A DNA stretch of 64,000 nucleotides from Acidobacteriota bacterium (GTDB lineage: Bacteria > Acidobacteriota > Blastocatellia > Chloracidobacteriales > Chloracidobacteriaceae). The notes below the pieces were generated by a model that had not been told where the DNA came from, did no database searches, and saw only the letters and a program-made list of their open reading frames with translations. The position numbers were made by a program, and so were the translations under genes. Shown here one piece after another: positions 44,115 through 52,855 of the stretch; the stretch's first letter is position 1; every line of letters starts with the position of its first letter. The stretch is from NCBI GenBank assembly GCA_016208495.1, contig JACQXX010000086.1:25606-89605 (forward strand). Direction: 5' to 3'.

Positions 44115-44146
44115 TTTTTCGTGTTTTTCGTGTATTTCGTGGTTAA
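44115..44146. repeat. CACGAAA-type dispersed repeat
   Basis: TTTTTCGTGTTTTTCGTGT followed by ATTTCGTGG is the reverse complement of 33845-33872. The remaining 44022-44190 spacer is AT-rich with no other feature. Confidence 0.7.
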
Positions 44147-44190
44147 AGATATCTTGGAATTTTTGTTGGGCGACGTATTTGGGTATTTTT

Positions 44191-45561
44191 ATGAAATCCA
44201 TTTCCAGAGGTCAAAAACTCAAGCTGTCAGATTTGACTCCGCTTCAATCAATCGAAGTCGGAGTGGCGCTCACATTTGGAACACCGCAAGTGATAGATGT
44301 CACGTGTTTTGGTGTTGATGGTCAGGATAAGCTGTCAGATGAGCGCTACATGATTTTCTATAATCAGAAAACCTCACCCTGTGGTGGGCTTCACCTGCTT
44401 GGCGCTCAGGGAAGTGATGCCGAACGCTTCGCGGTTGACCTGAGCCGGCTTCCGCAATCGGTTCAAAAGCTGGTGTTTACCGCAACGATTGATAGCGCCG
44501 GTGTGATGTCGCACCTGACGAGTGGCTACCTGCGCATCTCAGCCAGTGGGGCTGAAGTGGCACGTTTTAGCTTTTCCGGGGCCGATTTTGCCCAGGAAAA
44601 GGCGGTGATTTTGGGTGAATTGTATTTGAAAGATATCTGGCGATTTGGTGCCGTGGGACAAGGATTTAATGGCGGCCTCAGTGCGTTGCTGAAACATTTT
44701 GGTGGCGAAGAAGCCTCTGACGTGGCTGCCACGCCGACTGCCGTGACTGCGCCTGCAGCCCCACCAGTGTCAGCCCCACCAGCCGTCAACCTCCGCAAGG
44801 TCAATCTCGAAAAACGGGTTGAAAAAGAAGCCCCCAAGCTGGTCTCGCTGGTCAAAAAGGCAGCCGTATCGCTTGAAAAAGCAGGGTTACAGGACCATCA
44901 GGCACGCGTGGCGCTCTGTCTCGATATTTCAGGCTCGATGTATAAGCAATATTCATCTGGCAAAGTCCAGAAATTTGCCGAGCGAATTCTGGCGCTAGGC
45001 TGCCATTTTGATGATGACGGCGCCATTGATATTTTTCTGTTTGGTGAAAAGGCCCATCAAGCGGGAAACATGACACTCGCCAATTATGAAGGTTTTGTCC
45101 CACGTTTTCGGCAAACCTATCCGCTTGAAGGCGGAACGTCCTACGGCAAAGTCATCCGCGTCTTGCGCACTTTTTACTTTCCCGACGCCCTCACGCGACC
45201 CCGAAACAAGCCGGTGTCGGCTGATCTGCCGGTGTATGTGATGTTTTTGACCGACGGCGACACCGAAGATGAACGGGACACGGAAGACCAGATTCGAGCG
45301 GCTTCCTATGAACCGATCTTCTGGCAGTTTATGGCGATTGATGAAGATATGAAGGAAATGTTCAGCCGTGGTGGAACGGGCGATTCGATGTTTGAATTCC
45401 TGGAAAACCTCGACAACCTGAGCGGGCGCCATATTGACAATGCGGATTTCTTTTGTGTCTCAGACCCGGAGAAAATCACCGACGACGATTTGTACAAACT
45501 CCTGATGACCGAATATCCCAACTGGCTTCGCGAAGCACGGGCGAAAGGGTTGTTGAGGTAG
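44191..45561 (+). CDS. TerD-vWA (TerF-like) protein
   Basis: 456 residues. The start at 44191 gives MKSISRGQKLKLSD, which fits the usual TerD opening; a TTG at 44179 is possible. A TerD domain occupies about 1-165 (GVDGQDKLSDERYMIFYN, FTATIDSAG). A Pro/Ala-rich linker follows, then a von Willebrand A domain (about 235-440) with the MIDAS motif DISGS (245-249) and GGTSYG, VMFLTDGD. This TerF-like fusion belongs to the Ter stress-response group, linked to tellurite and phage responses and Ca2+-binding. No other ter genes are nearby. The stop is followed directly by a GGGGTTC array. Confidence 0.9.
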   Translation: MKSISRGQKLKLSDLTPLQSIEVGVALTFGTPQVIDVTCFGVDGQDKLSDERYMIFYNQKTSPCGGLHLLGAQGSDAERFAVDLSRLPQSVQKLVFTATIDSAGVMSHLTSGYLRISASGAEVARFSFSGADFAQEKAVILGELYLKDIWRFGAVGQGFNGGLSALLKHFGGEEASDVAATPTAVTAPAAPPVSAPPAVNLRKVNLEKRVEKEAPKLVSLVKKAAVSLEKAGLQDHQARVALCLDISGSMYKQYSSGKVQKFAERILALGCHFDDDGAIDIFLFGEKAHQAGNMTLANYEGFVPRFRQTYPLEGGTSYGKVIRVLRTFYFPDALTRPRNKPVSADLPVYVMFLTDGDTEDERDTEDQIRAASYEPIFWQFMAIDEDMKEMFSRGGTGDSMFEFLENLDNLSGRHIDNADFFCVSDPEKITDDDLYKLLMTEYPNWLREARAKGLLR

Positions 45562-45592
45562 GGGTTCGGGGTTCGGGGTTCGGGGTTCGGGG
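45562..45592. repeat. GGGGTTC heptamer array
   Basis: Four GGGGTTC units begin at the stop codon of the TerD-vWA gene and run up to the MITE. Confidence 0.9.
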
Positions 45593-45749
45593 CATAAGCG
45601 CCAGGATAAGGGTTTCAGGCCCGGAGGGTCGTCGTGTAATAGCCGTGGTGCGAAGCCCACGGTCACGGCCAGGACGAGATCCAACCCCTACAAGATCATC
45701 GTTCAATGCCAACGGAAAGGACATGGGTTTTCTTATCCTGGCGCGTATG
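45593..45749 (+). repeat. MITE-like element, full copy 2
   Basis: Terminal inverted repeats GCGCCAGGATAAG (45598-45610) and CTTATCCTGGCGC (45732-45744). The core has TTTCAGGCCCGGAGGGTCG, AATAGCCGTGGTGCGAAGCC and, on the right, GTTCAATGCCAACGGAAAGG. It aligns end to end with 28029-28182 in opposite orientation. The remaining spacer to 45932 holds a CGTGGGTGGCGCTGACGC hairpin-like segment and a CTACTGACGCCTGACG array; no gene. Confidence 0.85.
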
Positions 45750-45932
45750 GGATGTTCCCGTGGGTGGCGCTGACGCTGACCCACGGCTTTTGGAGATATC
45801 CCGTGCCGGGATGCGCGGCCAGGTTAAAGGTTTCGGAAGCATCCCAAATTTGAGCGAACGATAAGGATGAGGATGAAAAAAATCATCCTGTCACCTTGTT
45901 ATCAAGTCATTCAGTCAACATAGTTTAGCGAA

Positions 45933-46439
45933 CTACTGACGCCTGACGCCTGACGACTGACTACAAACTGGTTTAAGTCGCTTTTCAAAGCAAACGGCCT
46001 CCTGGTTTCCCACATATTTCCCATAATTTGGACGCTGGTGGTATCCGTGCTTTTCATAGAAGCGAACGGCCCGTTCATTCACACGCCGGGTTTCGAGCCA
46101 GATTGTGTGGTAGCCCAGGCGAACCGCTTCTACTTCAAGAAATGCCAGAATAGCTGCCCCCACACCCTGTGAGCCGGCACGGGCATACATCCGTTTAATT
46201 TCCGCAATCCCGGCTTCAACTGGTCGAAACCCACCGCACCCAAGCGGCTGGCCAGCCGCATCCCACGCCACAACAAAACAGGCGTTTGGTGACCGAACAT
46301 CGGTTACATCAAAAGATGATTTACCACTGGCGCCGGTGATGGCGGCCAGTTGCGCGGAGAGTTCTTCCAGTAGTTCCCGCGCGATCTTACTTTCCGGGTC
46401 TTGCCGGGAAATGGTGATTGGCAGTAGTGCTTTCAACAT
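45933..46439 (-). CDS. GNAT-family N-acetyltransferase
   Basis: 168 residues. GNAT fold with the acetyl-CoA loop IKRMYARAGSQGVGAAIL (Q/RxxGxG/A form), VEAVRLGYHTIWLETRRVNERAVRFYEKHGYHQRPNYGKYVGN and a final strand. It transfers an acetyl group to an unknown amine. GAGG precedes the start. The last dozen residues after FEKRLK are encoded by TCAGTAG/CTGACGC repeat DNA, so the original stop seems to have been lost. Confidence 0.9.
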   Translation of the reverse strand: MLKALLPITISRQDPESKIARELLEELSAQLAAITGASGKSSFDVTDVRSPNACFVVAWDAAGQPLGCGGFRPVEAGIAEIKRMYARAGSQGVGAAILAFLEVEAVRLGYHTIWLETRRVNERAVRFYEKHGYHQRPNYGKYVGNQEAVCFEKRLKPVCSQSSGVRRQ

Positions 46440-46536
46440 TGAACCTCATCAGGAAGGAAATATCTTGCGGCCTTCCGCCTTTTTAAGGGAAACTGCGACA
46501 TCTATCGTTTCTGACCTTGACCCACTTCCCTGAACA

Positions 46537-46986
46537 ATGATGCACACCAGGAACCCCGATTTTCGAGACAAGCTTGACTACATTTTCGGAAGCGCGGCCT
46601 TTATTTCCGAAATCGGCATTCACCTCAAGGATTGTGGTGCCGGTTGGTGCGAAACCAATTTGCAGGTTCATCCCAAACACTATCAACAGGATGCGTTTGT
46701 TCATGCGGGTGTTCAGGCCACAATGGCTGATCATACGGCTGGTGGTGCGGCTGGAACACTGGTGGGGCCAGACGAAACCGTGCTGACGGTTGATTTTTTG
46801 ATTCACTTGCTGCGACCTGCCAGGGGCACCCACCTGCGATGCAAAGCCACGGTGCTCAAGCCGGGAAAAACGCTGATTATTGTTGAATCAGAAGTGTATG
46901 CCGGAACCGAACATCAGGAAAAACTGACCGCTAAAGCAACAGTCACACTGGCGGTTGTCAAGCTTGCATCGCTCACCAGGAATTAA
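46537..46986 (+). CDS. PaaI-family hotdog thioesterase
   Basis: 149 residues. Single hotdog domain with the PaaI pattern QDAFVHAGVQATMADHTAGGAAGTLV (HAG followed by the catalytic Asp/Glu area), TVDFLIHLLRPARG and a last strand KATVTLAVVK. These enzymes hydrolyse acyl- or aryl-CoA thioesters. The substrate is unknown. A second ATG at 46540 is equally possible as start. The next gene follows after 43 bp. Confidence 0.9.
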   Translation: MMHTRNPDFRDKLDYIFGSAAFISEIGIHLKDCGAGWCETNLQVHPKHYQQDAFVHAGVQATMADHTAGGAAGTLVGPDETVLTVDFLIHLLRPARGTHLRCKATVLKPGKTLIIVESEVYAGTEHQEKLTAKATVTLAVVKLASLTRN

Positions 46987-47029
46987 GGCCCACCCGCTGA
47001 CGCAGGTGGTACTGACAACAAGGTTGCTC

Positions 47030-50000
47030 ATGAAGTATTGCCAGGTTTGCCAGGAATCATATCCCCAGGAATTTCTCATCTGCCCGAAGGACGGTATTCG
47101 GTTGGATGACAGTTCGGCTGAGAGTCTGGTTGGGCTGGTACTCAATGGCAAATACCGTTTGGAACGCCACATTGCCTCGGGTGGCATGGCCAGTATTTAC
47201 GCCGCAACTCGGTTGGAAATTGGCGACACGGTGGCGGTAAAGATTTTGACTCCGGACGCCCTTCGCAATCCAATGGCGGTGCTTCGGTTCAGACGCGAAT
47301 CGCAGGCGGCGGCGCGTATCAAGCACCCCGGCGTGGTTTCGGTCTATGACTTTAGCACGCTACCCGATGGCCGCACCTTTATGGTGATGGAGTTTCTCAA
47401 AGGGCAGTCGCTCCGGGATGAACTCACCACCTGTGGCCGAATCGCCCCGGAGCGGGTTCTAGCAGTGATGGAGCAGGTCTGTGCGGCCATGCAGTCAGCC
47501 CACGAAGCTGGAATTATCCATCGTGATCTGAAGCCGGAAAATATCATGGCCCAGCTCAATTCAGATGGAACCGAAACTTTTAAAGTCGTGGATTTTGGGG
47601 TGGCTGAACTCCGTGAACAGGCGGTGGGAACGGCACTGACCAAACTCACCGAAGCTGGGATGATGGTGGGAACGCCCTATTACATGTCCCCTGAACAATG
47701 CCGTTCACAATACCTGGATGCCCGTTCGGATATCTATTCGTTGGGCATTATTTTGTATGAAATGCTGACCGGGACGGTGCCGTTTGCCTCCCGAACACTT
47801 TCAGCCGTGATCATTCAGCAGGTGACTGAGCCTCCGCGTCCCTTGCGTGATCATCGGCCTGAAATTTCCCCGGCGCTGGAACGCGTGGTTCTCAAAGCGC
47901 TGGCCAAAGAGTGTGAAAACCGCCAGCAAACCGCCAATGAACTGGCCGAAGAACTGGCCCAGTCCATCTCCGGACGGATTCTCCTGCCTGAACTCGATGA
48001 CGAGCAGGAGTTTGAAGAGGCCATTCATTTCTTTTCGACTTTTCCCACGCCACCCGAATCCAATACCTCCAAACCAATCAATTCCGACGATTTAACCGGT
48101 GTGTACACCGCTGGATTTTTTCAGTATCACGTGGAGGAAACACTGGCGCATGCCGCCCAAACCGGTGGAGAAGTGGCACTGGTGGCTGTCAGACTGCAAC
48201 GACTGCAACAGGTCAATGAACTGTTTGGGTTTGTTGCCGGAGACCGGATGCTTCGGAAAGTTGCCGAATGGATGCGATCACTCCTGCGCCCAGCCACGGT
48301 CATCGGACGGATTGGAGGCAGTGAATTTGGCGTTTTGTTTCTAGCGAGCACCTCAAAAAGCGCGGCTCAAGCCGCCGCCCAGTTTTCTGGTGTCTGTATC
48401 GCCCAGGTCTTTGCGGTTGAAGAATCGGAAACGGAGATCTCCTTAAAAACCAGCATCACGCTTTTTCCCACCGACAGCAATCACGCTTTTGGATTACTGG
48501 CGAAAGGCCGAAAAGCCGTGCAGGTGGCCAGTCATCGGCCCGAAGATCCGGCTTCCCGCCACCTTCGGTTTGAGCAGTTTGTCGGGCGGGCGCTTGAGTC
48601 AGAACAACTGGTGCATGAATTTAATCTGGTCAAAGTTGGACGCGGACATCCGGTGTTTGTCAGTGGGGCGGCGGGGATTGGGAAAACCCGATTGGTTCAG
48701 GAATTTGAATGGAGCCTGGCCGGGCAGGACGTGCTTTTTTTAAACGCCCGGTTTTATGAAGCCGGTGGATCTCTGCCATATCGAGCCTTTTATGAATCGC
48801 TTCGCGGTGTGATCGGATATTTTCTCGAAGTGGCTGAAAATCGGTTGCCAGCATTGTTTGGTCCGATGACGCCTCAGGTGATTCAGGATTTTTCCGAAGG
48901 TGAATGGCTTACGTTTTCCAACTCCTCGGTCCAACTGAGTGCCGATCAGGAAAAATATCGAATTTTTGATTACTTAACCCGGCTGTACCTGGGGGTAACG
49001 CGACTGCGCCCGGTGGTGCTGATCATTGACGATATCCATTGGGCTGATGGGTTGAGCCTGGAATTTCTTGCCTACCTGATGCGCAACAGTGTCGGTCACC
49101 GGCTCTTTCTGGTTGCCACCATGCGCGAACGCGAAGCCACGTCATTGGATTTTCCAATTACCGGATGGCTGCGCCAGATGAGTCGAGGCGGAAATTATGT
49201 GTTGCTGACCTTGCGGCCACTTGATGATGCCTCAATGCAATTTGTGATTGACCAGACCTTTGGCAAAGATGGGATTCCCCCCAAGGTGGTTTCAACCCTT
49301 TTGCACGAAGCCAAAGGAAATCCTTTTTACCTCCGGGAGATGCTGCGACTCCTGGTCAGTGACGGGGCGATCAAATTAGAGCGCGATCACTGGGTCTGCG
49401 ACAATATTCCGGAAATCCGTTTGCCGGAAACGATTGTGGATCTGGTTGATGCCTATTTGAGTGGGCTGGATGGACAAACGCTCGAAGTGTTAACCCAGGC
49501 AGCGGCGATTGGGGATGAATTTACCTACGAAGTCCTTGAAGCGGTCACCGAAATGAAAGAGTCGGCGCTGTTGCCGATTCTGGAAAAAGCCTTAAAAAAT
49601 GCCATCTTACAAGAACATCCCAGCCGCCGCGAAGACCGCTATGTGTTTGCCCATGCGACGTTTCGAAAAGTGCTTTATGAACGTCTGAGCAAGCGCCGCC
49701 GCAAACGGCTGCACCTCCATATCGGTAACGTCATGGCTGAGGTGTATGCCGAACGATCCTCCTTTATCGCCGCTGAGCTGGCCCGACATTACCTGGCGGC
49801 TGACGATCTGGAACATGCCCTGTGGTACACCATCGAAGCCGGCAACCAGTCGTGGTCGAGCCTGGCGATTCGCGACGCTGGTCGGTATTACCAGCAAGCC
49901 GAGGAAATTATCGAGCGGCTGGGCAGTGCTCCGCTTGAAGGGGATACCCCGGTGTTGCAAATGGCTGCCCTGGGCCTGCAAGTCGAAGGCATGAAACTGG

Positions 50001-51169
50001 CTGAATATCACCTCAATTTCGGTTGTATGTGTATCCAGCAGGGAAAAGTTGAAAAAGCCCGCCTGGAACTGGATCAGGCGTTTGGGTTTGGCAAGCAACT
50101 TGACTCGAATTCGCTGATGGGACGGGCGCTGACCGCCATGGCTGAACTGTGTCACGTGCTTGGGGACTATGCCACCGGAATGGAACATGCGGCGGACGCC
50201 CTGGATTTGCTGCGCCAGGCTGGGGACAGTGCCGGTGAAATCAAATCGCTGATTGCGATTGCCGCTTCGCACAACTATCAAGGTCAGTATGTCCAGTCCC
50301 GCAACGTCTACGAAAAGGTGCTTGAGTTAGCCAAAGCCGCGAAAGATCAATTGAGTGAAGCTGGGGCCCTCTGGGGGATTGGACAGAGCCTGTATCAACA
50401 AGGCCATTATGAATCAGCCCTGAAATATGGCGAGCAATCGCTGGTGATTACCCGTGACATCGGGGACCGACTTGGGGAACGACGCAGTCTGAGCCTGATT
50501 GGCGGGGTGCATTTAGACCTGGGCAATTATGACGAGGCGCTCAAATATTTTGAATCCGCCCTGCGGGTCGTGCGTGGTGTTGGGTATCGCGTCAGTGAAG
50601 GCGCCATGCTCAACAACATTGGCGAAGCAATGCGCCGCCAGCGGCGGTTTACCGAGGCGCTGGTTTATTATCAACAAAGCCTGGAACTGGCGCGCGAAAC
50701 CAATGACCGGGGGCTGCAGGCTCTGGTGACACTCAATATTGGGCTCGTCCAACAGGGACGCGGCCAGCACCGGCAGGCGCTGGAAATGTTTGACCAGAGC
50801 CTGCGGGAAATTACTTATGTTGGGCTGTGGTCACTCGAATACGAAGCCTACATTTGTATTGGTGATAGTCATCTGGCGATTCGAAATTATGCGCAGGCCC
50901 GGCAAGCCTATGAGACCGCACTTCAAAACTGCGAGGCCACCGGGGCGAAACGGCATCAGTGGAAGGCGCTCTATGGGTTGGCCCATTGTGAACGAAATCT
51001 GGGAAATGCGCCCACCGCTTTGCGATTGCTACGCGAAGCAGTCTCCTCAATTGAGGCATTGGCCGCCGGGTTGACTTCTTATACCGACCGCAACCGGTTC
51101 CTGAAGGATTTGCATCGGGTATACAATGATTTGGCTGAACTCGCCGTTGAGCTTGGCGAAGATATCTGA
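47030..51169 (+). CDS. Multidomain regulator: zinc ribbon, Ser/Thr kinase, GGDEF-like domain, AAA ATPase, TPRs
   Basis: 1379 residues from the ATG at 47030 (AAGG site). Order: zinc ribbon CQVC..CPKDG (4-22); kinase about 40-310 with Lys71, HRDLKPEN (about 164), DFG (about 188) and SPEQ. A GGDEF-like domain follows at about 355-505 (NELFGFVAGDRMLRKVAEWM, then IGGSEF near 429, and SITLFPTDSNHAFGLLAKGRKAV). An AAA/STAND-like ATPase spans about 525-860, with Walker A GAAGIGKT near 545 and VVLIIDDIHWADG near 662-674. A long TPR array covers about 990-1345. Kinase-ATPase-TPR fusions of the PknK type are known; the GGDEF-like insert with GGSEF for GG(D/E)EF is unusual and probably not a standard cyclase. 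Likely a cytoplasmic signal integrator. Confidence 0.9.
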   Translation: MKYCQVCQESYPQEFLICPKDGIRLDDSSAESLVGLVLNGKYRLERHIASGGMASIYAATRLEIGDTVAVKILTPDALRNPMAVLRFRRESQAAARIKHPGVVSVYDFSTLPDGRTFMVMEFLKGQSLRDELTTCGRIAPERVLAVMEQVCAAMQSAHEAGIIHRDLKPENIMAQLNSDGTETFKVVDFGVAELREQAVGTALTKLTEAGMMVGTPYYMSPEQCRSQYLDARSDIYSLGIILYEMLTGTVPFASRTLSAVIIQQVTEPPRPLRDHRPEISPALERVVLKALAKECENRQQTANELAEELAQSISGRILLPELDDEQEFEEAIHFFSTFPTPPESNTSKPINSDDLTGVYTAGFFQYHVEETLAHAAQTGGEVALVAVRLQRLQQVNELFGFVAGDRMLRKVAEWMRSLLRPATVIGRIGGSEFGVLFLASTSKSAAQAAAQFSGVCIAQVFAVEESETEISLKTSITLFPTDSNHAFGLLAKGRKAVQVASHRPEDPASRHLRFEQFVGRALESEQLVHEFNLVKVGRGHPVFVSGAAGIGKTRLVQEFEWSLAGQDVLFLNARFYEAGGSLPYRAFYESLRGVIGYFLEVAENRLPALFGPMTPQVIQDFSEGEWLTFSNSSVQLSADQEKYRIFDYLTRLYLGVTRLRPVVLIIDDIHWADGLSLEFLAYLMRNSVGHRLFLVATMREREATSLDFPITGWLRQMSRGGNYVLLTLRPLDDASMQFVIDQTFGKDGIPPKVVSTLLHEAKGNPFYLREMLRLLVSDGAIKLERDHWVCDNIPEIRLPETIVDLVDAYLSGLDGQTLEVLTQAAAIGDEFTYEVLEAVTEMKESALLPILEKALKNAILQEHPSRREDRYVFAHATFRKVLYERLSKRRRKRLHLHIGNVMAEVYAERSSFIAAELARHYLAADDLEHALWYTIEAGNQSWSSLAIRDAGRYYQQAEEIIERLGSAPLEGDTPVLQMAALGLQVEGMKLAEYHLNFGCMCIQQGKVEKARLELDQAFGFGKQLDSNSLMGRALTAMAELCHVLGDYATGMEHAADALDLLRQAGDSAGEIKSLIAIAASHNYQGQYVQSRNVYEKVLELAKAAKDQLSEAGALWGIGQSLYQQGHYESALKYGEQSLVITRDIGDRLGERRSLSLIGGVHLDLGNYDEALKYFESALRVVRGVGYRVSEGAMLNNIGEAMRRQRRFTEALVYYQQSLELARETNDRGLQALVTLNIGLVQQGRGQHRQALEMFDQSLREITYVGLWSLEYEAYICIGDSHLAIRNYAQARQAYETALQNCEATGAKRHQWKALYGLAHCERNLGNAPTALRLLREAVSSIEALAAGLTSYTDRNRFLKDLHRVYNDLAELAVELGEDI

Positions 51170-51183
51170 GTTGAGAATCAAGA

Positions 51184-51660
51184 ATGAAGAATGAAGAACC
51201 CAAACCGGATCCACTCAAGCAAAAGGCCCAGTTGCGAAAATATCATCTCGCGCTGAGCCGAACGCTCGAATCCATTACCGGCAAAACCGTGCCGGATGAA
51301 GCGGCCTTTCGCGAATTGGAAACCTATAGCCAGGGGTGGCACAAAATCGGCCTGCTGGCGATTGCGATTTGGGAGCAGGAAGCCTTTCACCCAAATGACT
51401 TTGAAGCCCATCCCGGATGGGAGGCCGCCGCCAACACAACGTTTGAATTTCTGGTCGAACACTGTTCAAATTGTGGTGTCAAACAACTTGATTTAAAAAC
51501 CGTGATCTTTTGTCAGGCGTGCCGCCGAACTGTCAGCGAAGACCAGTTTCAATCCGTGATGGATGGTCCTGTGGCCCAGGAAGTTCTGGCTTTTGCCCAG
51601 GAATTACTCGCCCTGGAGACTGATTCTGTGGATGATTCAGATTCAAGCTATATTTCTTGA
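51184..51660 (+). CDS. Hypothetical zinc-ribbon protein
   Basis: 158 residues. The first codons (MKNEEP) come from GAAGAAT repeat sequence. The body is helical and acidic, with CSNC (about 93-96) and CQAC (about 110-113) forming a probable zinc ribbon, and an acidic Ser-rich tail. I do not recognise a family. It begins 14 bp after the multidomain regulator in the same direction, so it may be its cotranscribed partner. There is no enzymatic motif. Confidence 0.7.
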   Translation: MKNEEPKPDPLKQKAQLRKYHLALSRTLESITGKTVPDEAAFRELETYSQGWHKIGLLAIAIWEQEAFHPNDFEAHPGWEAAANTTFEFLVEHCSNCGVKQLDLKTVIFCQACRRTVSEDQFQSVMDGPVAQEVLAFAQELLALETDSVDDSDSSYIS

Positions 51661-51829
51661 TTGGTTCCGTCGCGTTCAACCCACCACCGCACTGACAAGG
51701 ATTGCCCCTTTGATTGATTCATATCATTTTCCCCCTCTTTTTTAGATGAGGCTCAATGCTGGAGCTTTTCGAGGAAGCTCGGAAAACCAATTTCGAAAGC
51801 AATTCTCTCAACACATTCAGGTTTTCAAT

Positions 51830-52777
51830 ATGGCTTCATTTGTCGAAGAAATTGTCGAGTTCATCAAAGTTCAGTATCTGGTGGCAACGCTGGTTGGGAT
51901 TCTAATTTTTGTCCCACTTGAACGGCTGTTCCCACTATGGCCCAAACAGCGGATTATTCGTACCGGTTGGGGGACTGATCTGGCTCACTTTCTGCTTGAT
52001 CGGTTTATGGTCGGATTTTTACTGGCCATGGGCATTTCAGGATGTCAATTGGTGATCCAGGAGACATTGCTTTGGCTTGCCAGCATTGGGGTGAATCATT
52101 TTGGAAAAGCCCTCTTTCATATTCAGAAAACGGTTCAGAGCTTACCGTTTTTGGGGCAGTTATTTGTTATGGTTTTTGTCGGTGATTTTGCTTTTTACTG
52201 GATTCATCGGCTTTTCCACCGGGTGCCATTTTTATGGAAATTCCATGCTGTCCATCACAGTATTGAGGAGATGGATTGGCTGGCGCATGGCCGGTTTCAC
52301 CCAATCGAGACCGTCATTATCATGACGGTTGCAACCGTAGCGACTCGATTAAGTGGTGTAAACGCTTATTTAGGGTACTGGTATGTCGCGGTGAATTATC
52401 TTGACTGGGTGTTGCACTCAAATGTGAGATTCCATTCACGACTGCTTTCTTTTTTCATTGCCACGCCTGAATTTCACCACTGGCACCACTCATCTGATCC
52501 TAAACAACACAATAAAAATTTCTCGGTTCGATTTCCGATCCTGGATCTGGTGTTTGGCACCTTCTACCTTCCGAAAACAGGCGAAAATCCATTTCCAGCC
52601 CAGTATGGAATTTCCGATGATGTACCATTGAACTATTTGAAGCACCTGGCTTATCCGTTTTGGCCATTCTGGTGGAAACAAAAACCGGAACCGGTTGAAG
52701 GCATACCATTGGATGGGTTCCCCGCAAGTGATTCTGAAAACAATAATGGAATTGAACCGACACCGACAGAGCCGTAA
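51830..52777 (+). CDS. Sterol desaturase / fatty acid hydroxylase superfamily protein
   Basis: 315 residues from the ATG at 51830 (an upstream ATG at 51746 would add 28 residues without family resemblance). Several membrane helices and the histidine clusters for a di-iron site: HRLFH, HAVHH, HGRFH and EFHHWHH. These integral membrane oxidases hydroxylate or desaturate lipids. The substrate is unknown; bacterial members act on carotenoids, sterol-like lipids or fatty acids. The spacer 51661-51829 shows nothing notable. Confidence 0.9.
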   Translation: MASFVEEIVEFIKVQYLVATLVGILIFVPLERLFPLWPKQRIIRTGWGTDLAHFLLDRFMVGFLLAMGISGCQLVIQETLLWLASIGVNHFGKALFHIQKTVQSLPFLGQLFVMVFVGDFAFYWIHRLFHRVPFLWKFHAVHHSIEEMDWLAHGRFHPIETVIIMTVATVATRLSGVNAYLGYWYVAVNYLDWVLHSNVRFHSRLLSFFIATPEFHHWHHSSDPKQHNKNFSVRFPILDLVFGTFYLPKTGENPFPAQYGISDDVPLNYLKHLAYPFWPFWWKQKPEPVEGIPLDGFPASDSENNNGIEPTPTEP

Positions 52778-52855
52778 GGCCAGATTCTGCGGGTTCATAT
52801 CGTTTCAGGCCAGGATTCAGGAACAGACAATTCTTTCAAGGGCAGAGAGGACTCT

